Positions 1-7,996 of a stretch of 46,598 nt of DNA are shown here, piece after piece. The notes below the pieces were generated by a model, which had not been told where the DNA came from, ran no database searches, and was given only the letters and a program-made list of their open reading frames with translations. The DNA lies in NCBI GenBank assembly GCA_019117495.1, contig DWZP01000011.1:1-46598 (forward strand). The letters are read 5' to 3'. A program made the translations under genes and the position numbers. This DNA comes from Fusicatenibacter_A intestinipullorum (GTDB taxonomy: Bacteria; Bacillota; Negativicutes; Acidaminococcales; Acidaminococcaceae). Positions within the stretch are counted from its first letter, which is position 1. Each line of letters opens with the position of its first letter.

Positions 1-7
1 GATATTC

Positions 8-364
8 ATGAACATATCAGAAAGATTACGTTATCTACGTGAAAAAGCAGGTCTTTCGCAATTGGATATGGCTAATAAATTAAATATAGGCAGAACAACT
101 TATGTAAAATATGAAACTGGTGATAGCAAGCCGGTTAGAAAATTAACTGAAATAGCAAATATCTTTAATGTTTCGGTGGATTATTTATTGGGCAAAGAAC
201 CTAACCAAGAAGTTGATATTTATAACGAAATATATACAAAACAAGAGCGTGACTTAATCAAAAAATACCGTCAGCTGGATGCTGACGGTAAAAACTTAGT
301 TAAAGTTATGATTAATACTAGATTGCAACAACTAACTAAAGAATCTAATATTAAAGCCATTTAG
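8..364 (+). CDS. XRE-family HTH repressor of the integrated element
   Basis: A 118-aa protein with a Cro/C1-type helix-turn-helix at about residues 4-60; the recognition region GLSQLDMANKLNIGRTTY and the closing VSVDYLLG are typical of phage and ICE repressors. A linker follows, then a C-terminal tail (about 80-118) containing ERDLIKKYRQLDADGK. Such proteins usually bind operators of their own element to hold it dormant. The start is close to the window edge, so no promoter can be judged. The tail is nearly repeated in the small ORF that follows at 468. Repressor role is inferred from family and from the integrase neighbour. Confidence 0.85.
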   Translation: MNISERLRYLREKAGLSQLDMANKLNIGRTTYVKYETGDSKPVRKLTEIANIFNVSVDYLLGKEPNQEVDIYNEIYTKQERDLIKKYRQLDADGKNLVKVMINTRLQQLTKESNIKAI

Positions 365-467
365 TTTATTATTCAAGTAATATTAACTTATAGCCATATA
401 ATATTTTGTTATAGAGTTCATAACAAAATATTATAAATATAATAAAAAATTAGAAAGGAGGTATAAT

Positions 468-602
468 ATGAGTACTTTTTTATCTGAAGAAGAATTAATA
501 AAAAAATACCGTCAGTTGGATACTGACGGTAAATCGTTAGTTTCTGCAATTCTTGATGAAAGAATTGCACAATTAAAACTTCAAAGTAAGAATACTGCGT
601 AA
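468..602 (+). CDS. 44-aa protein homologous to the C-terminal tail of the adjacent XRE repressor
   Basis: A small ORF of 44 codons with a strong ribosome-binding site, GAAAGGAGG at 453-461, six bases before ATG. The product begins MSTFLSEEELIKKYRQLD and continues TDGKSLV. It aligns with the repressor's last 35 or so residues (LIKKYRQLDADGKNLV) but has no helix-turn-helix. No signal peptide or membrane segment is seen. It could be a partner that heterodimerises with the repressor's tail and changes its activity, or a remnant of a duplicated repressor. The intact frame and good ribosome-binding site favour a translated gene. Function is inference only. Confidence 0.6.
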   Translation: MSTFLSEEELIKKYRQLDTDGKSLVSAILDERIAQLKLQSKNTA

Positions 603-607
603 GCGGC

Positions 608-643
608 AATGTAATTTTTCCTAAAAAATGGAAAAATGACATT
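608..643. other. 14-bp imperfect hairpin between the small ORF and the integrase
   Basis: Arms AATGTAATTTTTCC (608-621) and GGAAAAATGACATT (630-643) pair with one mismatch around an 8-base AT loop. No U-run follows on either strand, so it is a poor intrinsic terminator. It may be a protein-binding site or an mRNA structure before the integrase; the role is unknown. Confidence 0.4.
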
Positions 644-705
644 GATGATTCTTTACTTTAAAACAAAAGCTTATTGACAGCTAAAATTTAAAGGAGGATG
701 AAATC

Positions 706-1842
706 ATGTCTACATTGCGTAAAGATGGACGCTTACAAAGCAGCGTTACTATAACAAATCCATACACAGGCGTTAAAGAAAAGAAATACGTTTATGGTTA
801 TTCAGAAGAAGAAATACAAGCTGAAAAAGAACGTTTAATAAGAGAAGTTGATACCCTGTTTTTAATTGATATGTCCTTTAAAACGTGGTGTGAAGAATTT
901 ATACGTATGAAATACGAAGAAAATTTAGAATACACCACAATAGAAAATTATGAATATAACATAAATAAATATATTCTGCCGCAAATTCCTAAAAACTTAA
1001 CTGTATCAGGTGTAGCTATTTATCACGTCAAAAATATTTTAAGAAATATTAAAGGTCAAAGAACAAAACAACTTGTTTATACTATTTTAAACGGAATATT
1101 TAATGCGGCTAAACGTGAACAACTTATTGAAAAAAATCCATGCGAGTATATTTTAAAACCCAAATACAATCCAAATAAGGCAAAAATAATTGTACCTAAT
1201 ATGTACCTTACGTTAATGCACACAATTCAAGGAACCCAACTGCAATATCTATATACTTTCGCTTGGGGTACAGGTATGAGGCGTGGTGAAATATCGGCAC
1301 TTAGATGGTGCGACTTTGACGAAGTAAACGGAACTATTACTATTGAGCATGCAGCAAAACGCACCAAAAAACGTGGTGAATATATTGGAAAACCTAAATC
1401 ACACACAAGTGAAAGAAAACTTAAACTTTCCCCTTCCACTGTTAGAAATCTTCAACTTTGGAAAGAAGTTTTAAAAGAAATTCTATACGAAGCCAAAATT
1501 GCATGGGATGATAAAGGTTATATCTTTAGGTCAACCAAATGGCCTGACAAAAAGTTACCAATTGGCACAATTACCAATACTTTCGGGAAACTCCGCATAA
1601 AATTAGGTTTTCCAAAAGGTGTACGTTTCCACAGTTTCCGTCCAACCAATGCCACTATTTTAGCTGAACATAATATCAATCCTAAAAAAATTCAATTATG
1701 GTTAGGTCATTCTTCCGCGGCATTTTCGCTTAACCAATATGTCCACGCTACACAAACAATGCAAATTGGTATTAGTGATGCAATAGAAGCTGAAGAAATT
1801 AGTTACGAACAACTATTTAAGCAAAGTACAAATATCAATTAA
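706..1842 (+). CDS. tyrosine recombinase / integrase
   Basis: A 378-aa phage-type integrase that would catalyse site-specific insertion and excision of the element. An arm-binding-like N-terminus (about 1-50) is followed by a SAM-like core-binding domain (about 55-145) and a catalytic domain (about 165-350). Catalytic residues seen are R192 in TGMRRGE, H309 and R312 in FHSFRPT, H335 in LGHSS and Y345 in NQYVHAT. Box II reads HSFRPT instead of the common HDLRHT but keeps the essential His and Arg. AAAGGAGG lies just before the ATG. It points towards the tRNA-Ser gene, the likely attachment site. Confidence 0.93.
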   Translation: MSTLRKDGRLQSSVTITNPYTGVKEKKYVYGYSEEEIQAEKERLIREVDTLFLIDMSFKTWCEEFIRMKYEENLEYTTIENYEYNINKYILPQIPKNLTVSGVAIYHVKNILRNIKGQRTKQLVYTILNGIFNAAKREQLIEKNPCEYILKPKYNPNKAKIIVPNMYLTLMHTIQGTQLQYLYTFAWGTGMRRGEISALRWCDFDEVNGTITIEHAAKRTKKRGEYIGKPKSHTSERKLKLSPSTVRNLQLWKEVLKEILYEAKIAWDDKGYIFRSTKWPDKKLPIGTITNTFGKLRIKLGFPKGVRFHSFRPTNATILAEHNINPKKIQLWLGHSSAAFSLNQYVHATQTMQIGISDAIEAEEISYEQLFKQSTNIN

Positions 1843-1850
1843 ATAAGCTC

Positions 1851-1874
1851 AGGCTGTCAAACAGGCTGTCAAAA
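1851..1874 (+). repeat. two tandem 12-bp copies of AGGCTGTCAAA(C/A)
   Basis: AGGCTGTCAAAC at 1851-1862 is followed immediately by AGGCTGTCAAAA at 1863-1874, between the integrase stop and the tRNA. An inverted copy of the core (TTGACAGC) lies at 674-681, upstream of the integrase. Tandem repeats here could be integrase or excisionase arm sites; this is inference. Confidence 0.5.
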
Positions 1875-1884
1875 TTTATTTTGA

Positions 1885-1921
1885 AAATAAAAAAGGGCTT
1901 TGAGAAAAACTCTCAAAGCCC
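1885..1921 (-). terminator. intrinsic terminator of tRNA-Ser
   Basis: Perfect 11-bp arms GGGCTTTGAGA (1895-1905) and TCTCAAAGCCC (1911-1921) with a 5-base loop. On the minus strand the hairpin is followed by a run of six T and then ATTTT, placing it directly after the tRNA-Ser 3' end. Because it lies on the element side of the tRNA, it may have been brought in with the element. Confidence 0.8.
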
Positions 1922-1930
1922 ATAAATTCA

Positions 1931-2018
<88 letters not shown>

Positions 2019-2103
2019 ATATTTAATTAGCCCGGCTGTAAATTTTATTTAAAGCCAGCTATATTATTATACTATTAATTTTACTTTTTGCCAAGTGGCA
2101 TAA

Positions 2104-2586
2104 TTATTTTTGTTTCTGCTGCTTGTTTTCCTCACGGCGCTTTTTAAAAAAATCCTTTAATACAGCGGCACATTTTTCTTCGCAAACACCGCTTGTAACT
2201 TCTACAGCATGGTTAAGGTTAGTATTGCTTACAATGTTAAAAATAGATTCCGCAGCGCCTGCTTTAAAATCAGGGCAGCCGTATACAAGCCTTTTCAGGC
2301 GGCTGTTTACAATAGCTCCGGCGCACATCGGGCACGGCTCCAGCGTTACATAAAGCGTTGCGTCATTTAAACGCCAGCGTTCCAAAACAGCGCAGGCTTC
2401 AATAATTGTAATCATTTCGGCATGGGCCGTTGCGTCATGCCAGGTTTCGCGCATATTATGCGCTGCCGATATAACCTCACCGTTTGCAACAAGCACTGCG
2501 CCAATAGGTATTTCTCCGCGTTCTGCGGCTTTTTTTGCTTCTTCTATGGCAAGCTGCATATAGTATTCGTCAGTTTTGGCCTGCAT
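2104..2586 (-). CDS. tadA: tRNA adenosine(34) deaminase TadA
   Basis: About 160 aa of the cytidine/deoxycytidylate deaminase fold. Zinc-site motifs are HAE (with the proton-shuttling Glu) near residue 55 and PCPMCAG near residue 85. TadA converts A34 to inosine in tRNA-Arg(ACG), so that one tRNA reads CGU, CGC and CGA. The start chosen is the ATG at 2586, nine bases after AGGAGG. A TTG two codons upstream is in frame but sits only three bases from that site. The start overlaps the end of the upstream ABC-F gene by 17 bases, so translation is probably coupled. The C-terminus is rich in Lys, Arg and Gln. Confidence 0.93.
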   Translation of the reverse strand: MQAKTDEYYMQLAIEEAKKAAERGEIPIGAVLVANGEVISAAHNMRETWHDATAHAEMITIIEACAVLERWRLNDATLYVTLEPCPMCAGAIVNSRLKRLVYGCPDFKAGAAESIFNIVSNTNLNHAVEVTSGVCEEKCAAVLKDFFKKRREENKQQKQK

Positions 2587-4522
2587 TTTCAAGTTCCTCC
2601 TGTGCCTGCATTAATTCTTCCCAGCGCTGCATTAACCGGTCAATTTCTGCCTGCATGGCTTCGTGCTCGGCTGCAATGTGTTTGCTGTGTTCCAAATCCA
2701 CGTGGTTAGCAGGGTCAGCCATTTGTTTTTCAAGCACGCCCAGCATTGCTTCCTGCTCGCGTATGCTGAGTTCCACCTTTTGCAGCTGTTTGGCAAGTTC
2801 TTCCGGACTGTAACGGCGCTGCGCCTTTGCCTTCTTTTCCTGTGCCGGTGCAGGTTTCTGTTCCTCTTTTACTGTTTGTACAGCAGCTTTTTTTACCGGT
2901 TCTGCCGGAACAGGTTCCGCAGCTTTACGTTTTTCCTTTTCTGCAAGGTAATATTCATAATCGCCTTTGTAATCCTGTAGGGTATGGTTTTCTATTTCCC
3001 AGATGCGCCCGGCAATTTCACCAATGAAGTAACGGTCATGGCTTACAACCAGAAGCGTGCCGTCAAAGGCCTCCAGCGCAGCTTCCAGAGTTTCACGCGC
3101 CAGAATATCCAGATGGTTGGTAGGTTCGTCCAAAATTAAAAAATTAGCTCCGTCAAGCACCAGTTTTAACAGCACCAGCCTTGCTTTTTGCCCGCCGGAC
3201 AAAGTTCCGATTTCTTTAAAAACATCATCGCCATGAAACAGCATACCGCCCAGCAAAGAGCGTGCATATCCGTCATCCATACCATATTCCGTTAAAAAAT
3301 TATCAAGCACGGTTTGTTTTTCGTCAAGCCTTTCATAACTTTGCGAAAAATAACCGACTTTAACACGGTTGCCTGTTTGCGCTTTGCCTTTAAGCGGCGC
3401 AATTTCACCCAGCACAGTTTTTAAAAGCGTTGATTTACCGCTGCCGTTAGGGCCGATTAAGGCTGCTTTTTCGCCGCGGCGCAGCACAAGGCTGATATCT
3501 TTTACAAGCACATTATCCCTGTAGCCCACTGTTAAATCATCCAAAATCAGCACGCGCTCGGCCGATTCCGGCGCAGGCGGCAGTTTAAGCTCAAATTCTT
3601 CGTTATGCACCGGCGCTTCCATGCGTTCCAGCCTGTCAAGCTGTGACTGGCGCCCGCGTGCCATTTTGCTTTTTATACCCGCCTTAAAACGGCGGATGTA
3701 GGCTTCCGTTCTGGCAATATAATCCTGCTGGGCAGCATAGGCAGCTTCCAGCGTCGCCGTCTGTATTTCTTTCTGCGCCATGTATTTGGTGTAATTGCCT
3801 TTAAATGACTGCAAATGCCCGCCCTCCATTTCCAAAATGCGGGTAGCGACATTATCCAAAAACTTTCTGTCATGGCTGACGATTAAAAGGCCGCCCTTAA
3901 AATCCTGCAAATATTTTTCCAGCCATTCCGTCATTCGGATATCCAGATGGTTGGTAGGTTCGTCCAGAATCAGAAAATCCGGGCTTTTTACCAGCGCCGC
4001 AGCCAAAAGAATACGTGTTTTCTGCCCGCCGGAAAAATTCTGCGCCGGTTTATCCCATACTTCTTCCGTAAAGCCAAGGCCGTTTAAAACTATTTTAATG
4101 CGTGTTTCGTAATTATAACCGTCTATATATTCATAACGGCGCGTTACAGACGCATATTCATCAAGAACTTTATCAAGTTCTTCGCCAGGTTTTAAATCTG
4201 CGGCCTGTGCTTCCAGCTTTTGCAGGCGGCTGCGCATTTCAGGAATTTCAGGGCAGGAATTCATCATAAACTGCCACAGGCTGCCGCTGCCGATATTGCC
4301 AAAGCCCTGCTCCACGTAACCGATGCGCGTGCCTGCTTCAAAGCGCACGCTGCCGCTGTCGCTGTATCCATTTTGCAGCAGGCAGTGCAAAAGTGTAGAT
4401 TTGCCGCTGCCGTTAACACCGACAAGCCCGATTTTTTCACCTTTATCTATCATAAAGCTGACGTTTTTAAAAATTGTTTTTACGCCGAAGCTTTTTGCCA
4501 AATTATCAACAACAAGCTGCAT
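2570..4522 (-). CDS. ABC-F family ATPase (Uup/YdiF-like)
   Basis: A 650-aa soluble protein with two ABC ATPase domains and no membrane segments. The first has GVNGSGKST near residue 35, signature FSGGQK and LILDEPTNHLD. The second has GPNGSGKST near 358, LSGGQKAR and a second LDEPTNHLD. A linker lies between them (about 245-310). A charged, Lys/Glu/Gln-rich C-terminal tail (about 545-650) looks like the coiled coil of Uup-type members. ABC-F proteins act on the ribosome, in translation regulation or relief of stalling. Nothing here points to the antibiotic-resistance subgroup, so a housekeeping factor is more likely. It has its own promoter at 4559-4587 and overlaps tadA downstream. Confidence 0.9.
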   Translation of the reverse strand: MQLVVDNLAKSFGVKTIFKNVSFMIDKGEKIGLVGVNGSGKSTLLHCLLQNGYSDSGSVRFEAGTRIGYVEQGFGNIGSGSLWQFMMNSCPEIPEMRSRLQKLEAQAADLKPGEELDKVLDEYASVTRRYEYIDGYNYETRIKIVLNGLGFTEEVWDKPAQNFSGGQKTRILLAAALVKSPDFLILDEPTNHLDIRMTEWLEKYLQDFKGGLLIVSHDRKFLDNVATRILEMEGGHLQSFKGNYTKYMAQKEIQTATLEAAYAAQQDYIARTEAYIRRFKAGIKSKMARGRQSQLDRLERMEAPVHNEEFELKLPPAPESAERVLILDDLTVGYRDNVLVKDISLVLRRGEKAALIGPNGSGKSTLLKTVLGEIAPLKGKAQTGNRVKVGYFSQSYERLDEKQTVLDNFLTEYGMDDGYARSLLGGMLFHGDDVFKEIGTLSGGQKARLVLLKLVLDGANFLILDEPTNHLDILARETLEAALEAFDGTLLVVSHDRYFIGEIAGRIWEIENHTLQDYKGDYEYYLAEKEKRKAAEPVPAEPVKKAAVQTVKEEQKPAPAQEKKAKAQRRYSPEELAKQLQKVELSIREQEAMLGVLEKQMADPANHVDLEHSKHIAAEHEAMQAEIDRLMQRWEELMQAQEELENAGQN

Positions 4523-4558
4523 AATACATCCTCTGTTTCCTTGTGTTCTCGAATTGCT

Positions 4559-4587
4559 ATTATATCAAAAATTTACCTGCCTGCAAA
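4559..4587 (-). promoter_or_regulatory. sigma-A type promoter for the ABC-F/tadA unit
   Basis: Minus-strand -35 TTTGCA (4587-4582) and -10 TATAAT (4564-4559) are separated by 17 bases. They lie 37 bases before the ABC-F start and just beyond the galE terminator. Confidence 0.65.
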
Positions 4588-4589
4588 GC

Positions 4590-4627
4590 AAAAAATAACA
4601 CAAGCACCGTAAGATGCCTGTGTTATT
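4590..4627 (-). terminator. intrinsic terminator of galE
   Basis: Arms AATAACACAAGCA (4594-4606) and TGCCTGTGTTATT (4615-4627) pair with one mismatch around an 8-base loop. A T-run follows on the minus strand, 16 bases after the galE stop codon. Confidence 0.75.
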
Positions 4628-4642
4628 GCAGGTAATTTTATT

Positions 4643-5635
4643 TTAACCGTTATAGCCGTACGGATGGCTTTGATGCCACTTCCATGCCGATTTGATAATT
4701 TCTTCAACCGTACTGTGCTGCGGCTGCCAGCCAAGCTCTGCTTTTATTTTGGCAGAACTTGCCACCAGAACGGCAGGGTCGCCGCTGCGGCGAGCTTCTT
4801 CGGTTACGGTAAAATCAACGCCGGTTACTTTTTTGGCAGTTTCAATAATCTCACGCACGCTGAAGCCTTCTTCGCTGCCAAGATTGTAAATTCTGCTTTC
4901 GCCGCCGTTCACCAGATGTTTAAGCGCCAATACATGGGCGGTTGCCAAATCTTCCACATGAATGTAATCGCGCAGGCAGGTTCCGTCCGGAGTCGGATAA
5001 TCCGTGCCGAAAATTGCTACTTTGTCGCGCACACCCTGGGCAGTTTTTAAAATCAGCGGAATTAAGTGTGTTTCCGGATGATGGTCTTCGCCGATATCCG
5101 CCGTAAGCGATGCACCGGCAGCATTAAAATAACGCAGTGCAACGTAGCGCATATCATACGCCATGGCATAATCTTTCAGCATGCCTTCAATAACAAGTTT
5201 TGTACGCCCGTAAACATTGGTAGGCTGAGTCGGAAAATCCTCGCAAATCGGCGTTTTTTCCGGTTCGCCGTACACCGCTGCCGTTGAAGAAAATACAATA
5301 TAATCTACACCGGCTTCTTTCATGGCCTGCAATAAATGCAGCGAGCCTTCCACGTTGTTTACATAATATTTCGCCGGGTCGCTCATGCTTTCGCCAACAA
5401 GGCTGCTTGCCGCAAAATGAATAACGGCGTCAATTTCAAACTGCGCCATAATATGCTTTAAAAACTGCACATCACGGATATCGCCTTCCACAAGCTGTAC
5501 GTCATCGCTTACGGCTTCCGGATGCCCGGTAGAAAAATTATCATATACTATGGGAGTAAAACCCTGTTCTTTTTTCAGTACATTAACAACATGCGAACCG
5601 ATATAACCGGCGCCGCCTGTAACCAAAACATTCAT
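4643..5635 (-). CDS. galE: UDP-glucose 4-epimerase GalE
   Basis: A 330-aa extended short-chain dehydrogenase that interconverts UDP-glucose and UDP-galactose with bound NAD. The Rossmann motif GGAGYIGSH is at 7-15. The catalytic set is Ser/Thr in VFSSTAAVYG and the Y142-x3-K146 pair in VYGRTK. Length matches the family. It is the last gene of a pgm-galU-galE operon, four bases after galU, and is followed by a terminator. Together the three enzymes turn glucose-6-phosphate into UDP-glucose and UDP-galactose for surface polysaccharide or LPS. AAGGAG lies seven bases before the ATG. Confidence 0.95.
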   Translation of the reverse strand: MNVLVTGGAGYIGSHVVNVLKKEQGFTPIVYDNFSTGHPEAVSDDVQLVEGDIRDVQFLKHIMAQFEIDAVIHFAASSLVGESMSDPAKYYVNNVEGSLHLLQAMKEAGVDYIVFSSTAAVYGEPEKTPICEDFPTQPTNVYGRTKLVIEGMLKDYAMAYDMRYVALRYFNAAGASLTADIGEDHHPETHLIPLILKTAQGVRDKVAIFGTDYPTPDGTCLRDYIHVEDLATAHVLALKHLVNGGESRIYNLGSEEGFSVREIIETAKKVTGVDFTVTEEARRSGDPAVLVASSAKIKAELGWQPQHSTVEEIIKSAWKWHQSHPYGYNG

Positions 5636-5639
5636 GCCG

Positions 5640-6527
5640 TTACTCCTTGTTTACATCAACAATATGTTTTAAATACTCCAGCAGCTTGCCGCGCATTTCC
5701 GGGCGTTTAAGAGCATATTCAACAGTTGCTTCAATAAAGCCCTGTTTGTCGCCCACATCATAACGGCGCCCCTCAAAATTATAAGCATACATCGGCTGCT
5801 GTTTTGCCAAAACGCGCAGTGCGTCCGTCAGCTGAATTTCATTGCCGCGTCCGGGAGGCGTATTTTCCAGAATGTCAAAAATTTCCGGAGTAATAATATA
5901 ACGCCCCAAAACCGCCAGGCGGGAAGGCGCTTCTTCCTGCGCAGGTTTTTCCACCATATCTTTTACGGTGTAGGTGCGTGCTTCTTCCGTCGGCGCACCG
6001 TCAATAATGCCGTAGCTGGATACTTTTTCCGGCGCAACTTCCTGTACGCCCAAAACGCTGAAGCCGCGGCGGTCATATACATCTATAAGCTGTTTTAAAG
6101 CAGGTTTTTCGCTGTCAACAACATCGTCGCCCAAAAGCACCGCAAACGGCTCGTCGCCGATAAAACGGCGTGCGCATAAAATAGCGTGGCCAAGTCCGCG
6201 CGGCTCTTTCTGGCGGATATAATGCAGATTAATTTCCGAAATACGGCGCACCATTTCCAGCTGTTCAAACTTGCCGGAAGCTTCAAGGCTCATTTCCAGT
6301 TCCATATTGCGGTCAAAATGGTCTTCAATGGCACGTTTGCTCTTGCCGCTGATGATAATAATATCTTCAATGCCGGAAGCCAGTGCTTCTTCGATAATAT
6401 ACTGAATAGTCGGCTTATCAACTATCGGCAGCATTTCTTTCGGCGTGGCTTTGGTTGCAGGCAAAAAGCGTGTGCCAAGCCCGGCTGCCGGTATTACTGC
6501 CCTGCGTACAGGTTTAATTGTTGTCAT
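5640..6527 (-). CDS. galU: UTP-glucose-1-phosphate uridylyltransferase GalU
   Basis: A 295-aa nucleotidyltransferase making UDP-glucose from UTP and glucose-1-phosphate. The N-terminal signature AAGLGTRFLPATKATPKE (14-31) holds the nucleotide-binding loop and catalytic Arg and Lys. IVDKPTIQYIIEEA follows and DVVEKP-like sugar-binding sequence appears as VEKPA near residue 190. AAGGAG is eight bases before the ATG. It lies between pgm, which supplies its substrate, and galE, which uses its product. Confidence 0.95.
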   Translation of the reverse strand: MTTIKPVRRAVIPAAGLGTRFLPATKATPKEMLPIVDKPTIQYIIEEALASGIEDIIIISGKSKRAIEDHFDRNMELEMSLEASGKFEQLEMVRRISEINLHYIRQKEPRGLGHAILCARRFIGDEPFAVLLGDDVVDSEKPALKQLIDVYDRRGFSVLGVQEVAPEKVSSYGIIDGAPTEEARTYTVKDMVEKPAQEEAPSRLAVLGRYIITPEIFDILENTPPGRGNEIQLTDALRVLAKQQPMYAYNFEGRRYDVGDKQGFIEATVEYALKRPEMRGKLLEYLKHIVDVNKE

Positions 6528-6539
6528 TTTATTCGCTCC

Positions 6540-7910
6540 TTATGCTTCTTCGCCGCCGATAACGGCCAGAATTTCTTCGGTTTTTTCTTTCAAAAGCGCT
6601 TTGTCGCCGTGTGTTTCCACATTTAAACGCATTACCGGTTCCGTGTTGGAAACCCTTACGTTAAAGCGCCAGTTATCATATTCAATGCTGAGCCCGTCCA
6701 GCTTGTCAATTTTGCCGTCGCCATATTTTTCTTCAATGGCGGCCAGTACGGCTTTGCTGTTTTCAACCTTGCGGTTAATTTCACCGCTGCACGGGAATTT
6801 TTCCATTCTCTCGCCGACGAGCTCCGAAAGTTTTTTACCTTCGCAGCACATCAGTTCCGTTACCAGAAGCCACGGCAGCATGCCGCTGTCACAGTACGAA
6901 AAATCACGGAAATAATGATGGGCGCTCATTTCGCCGCCGTACACAACGTCATTTAAGCGCATGCATTCTTTCATAAAAGCATGCCCGCTCTTGCAGCGCA
7001 CAGGCACGCCGCCTTTTTCGGCAATAATTTCTTCCGTGCTCCATGTCAGCCGCGGGTCATACATAATTTTGCTGCCCGGCAGTTTCTTTAAAAAGGCCGC
7101 CGCCAAAAGGCCCACAATGTAATAGCCTTCTATAAATTCGCCCTTTTCGTCAAAAAAGAAGCAGCGGTCAAAGTCGCCATCCCAGGCGACGCCAAGGTCT
7201 GCTTTTTCTGCCACTACCTTATCGGCAGTAACGGCACGGTTATGCTCCAAAAGCGGGTTCGGTACGCCGTTGGGGAAACTTCCGTCCGGAGTTTCGTTTA
7301 TTTTTATAAATTCAAACGGCAGATGTTCCGCCAGTTTGGCAAGCACAGGGCCTGCGCCGCCATTGCCGGGGTTGGCAACAATCTTTAACGGCTTAAGATT
7401 TTTTACATCAATATAGCTTAAAAGATGCTCAATATAATCGGGCATAATGTCTTTTTTTATCAGTTTGCCGCGCTCTTTGCCTGCAACAACAACATGGGGG
7501 AATTCCCCTTCTTCCGTCGCCATTCTGCCGATATCCATCAAACCGGTATCGGAAGAAACAGGCCTTGCACCGCTGCGCACCAGTTTCATGCCGTTGTAAT
7601 CGGCCGGGTTATGGCTGGCAGTTACCATAATACCGCCATCGGTATTTAAATGCGCCGTAGCGTAATAAACCATCTCCGTACCGCACTCGCCGATATCATA
7701 AACGGTGCAGCCGCCGTCACGCAGGCCATCTGCAACGGCATTGGCAAGCTCCGGCCCCGTCAGGCGGATGTCATGCCCAACAACGGCGGTTTCCGCAGCA
7801 AACATGGCTGCAAAAACACGGCCAACCCTGTAAGCCAGTTCGGCATTTACCTCACCCGGAACAATACCGCGTATATCATATGCTTTAAAAGCTTTTTTAC
7901 TAAGTTCCAT
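6540..7910 (-). CDS. phosphomannomutase / phosphoglucomutase
   Basis: A 456-aa alpha-D-phosphohexomutase of the AlgC/ManB type. Seen in order: the phosphoserine loop TASHNP (97-102, Ser99), the Mg loop DGDFDR (244-249), the sugar-specificity loop GEMSAHH (326-332) and the C-terminal phosphate-binding loop RVSNTEP. The GEMSAHH loop is that of enzymes handling both glucose and mannose phosphates. The start is ATG at 7910, five bases after GGGGAGAG; an upstream in-frame codon at 7931 lacks a suitable site. First gene of the pgm-galU-galE operon, where glucose-1-phosphate supply is its evident role. Confidence 0.9.
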   Translation of the reverse strand: MELSKKAFKAYDIRGIVPGEVNAELAYRVGRVFAAMFAAETAVVGHDIRLTGPELANAVADGLRDGGCTVYDIGECGTEMVYYATAHLNTDGGIMVTASHNPADYNGMKLVRSGARPVSSDTGLMDIGRMATEEGEFPHVVVAGKERGKLIKKDIMPDYIEHLLSYIDVKNLKPLKIVANPGNGGAGPVLAKLAEHLPFEFIKINETPDGSFPNGVPNPLLEHNRAVTADKVVAEKADLGVAWDGDFDRCFFFDEKGEFIEGYYIVGLLAAAFLKKLPGSKIMYDPRLTWSTEEIIAEKGGVPVRCKSGHAFMKECMRLNDVVYGGEMSAHHYFRDFSYCDSGMLPWLLVTELMCCEGKKLSELVGERMEKFPCSGEINRKVENSKAVLAAIEEKYGDGKIDKLDGLSIEYDNWRFNVRVSNTEPVMRLNVETHGDKALLKEKTEEILAVIGGEEA

Positions 7911-7960
7911 TTTATCTCTCCCCGTCAGCATATTTTCACGATTTATATATTTTCTATTTT

Positions 7961-7993
7961 TAAAACAAAAATCCTGCCTGTTGCAGCAGGATT
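7961..7993 (-). terminator. intrinsic terminator after ptuB
   Basis: Arms AATCCTGC (7970-7977) and GCAGGATT (7986-7993) with an 8-base loop. On the minus strand it is followed by TTTTGTTTTA, just after the ptuB stop. It isolates the defence pair from the pgm operon. Confidence 0.75.
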
Positions 7994-7996
7994 TTA

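Larger units (their letters stand above)
1..1930. mobile_element. right end of an integrated genetic element next to tRNA-Ser
   Basis: This stretch holds an XRE-type repressor, a 44-codon ORF and a tyrosine integrase, all on the plus strand and visibly more AT-rich than the genes after 2104. The integrase stops about 90 bases from the 3' end of a tRNA-Ser gene that reads towards it. That is the usual arrangement for phages and integrative elements that insert in the 3' part of a tRNA. The rest of the element lies off the left edge, so the second attachment site cannot be seen and the element type (prophage, ICE or satellite) is open. The exact boundary is inferred. Confidence 0.65.

Noticed and set aside
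2123..4612. Several plus-strand ORFs of 76-130 codons opposite tadA and the ABC-F gene
   Set aside because: They are antisense shadows of strongly supported minus-strand genes, with no ribosome-binding sites and no recognisable motifs.
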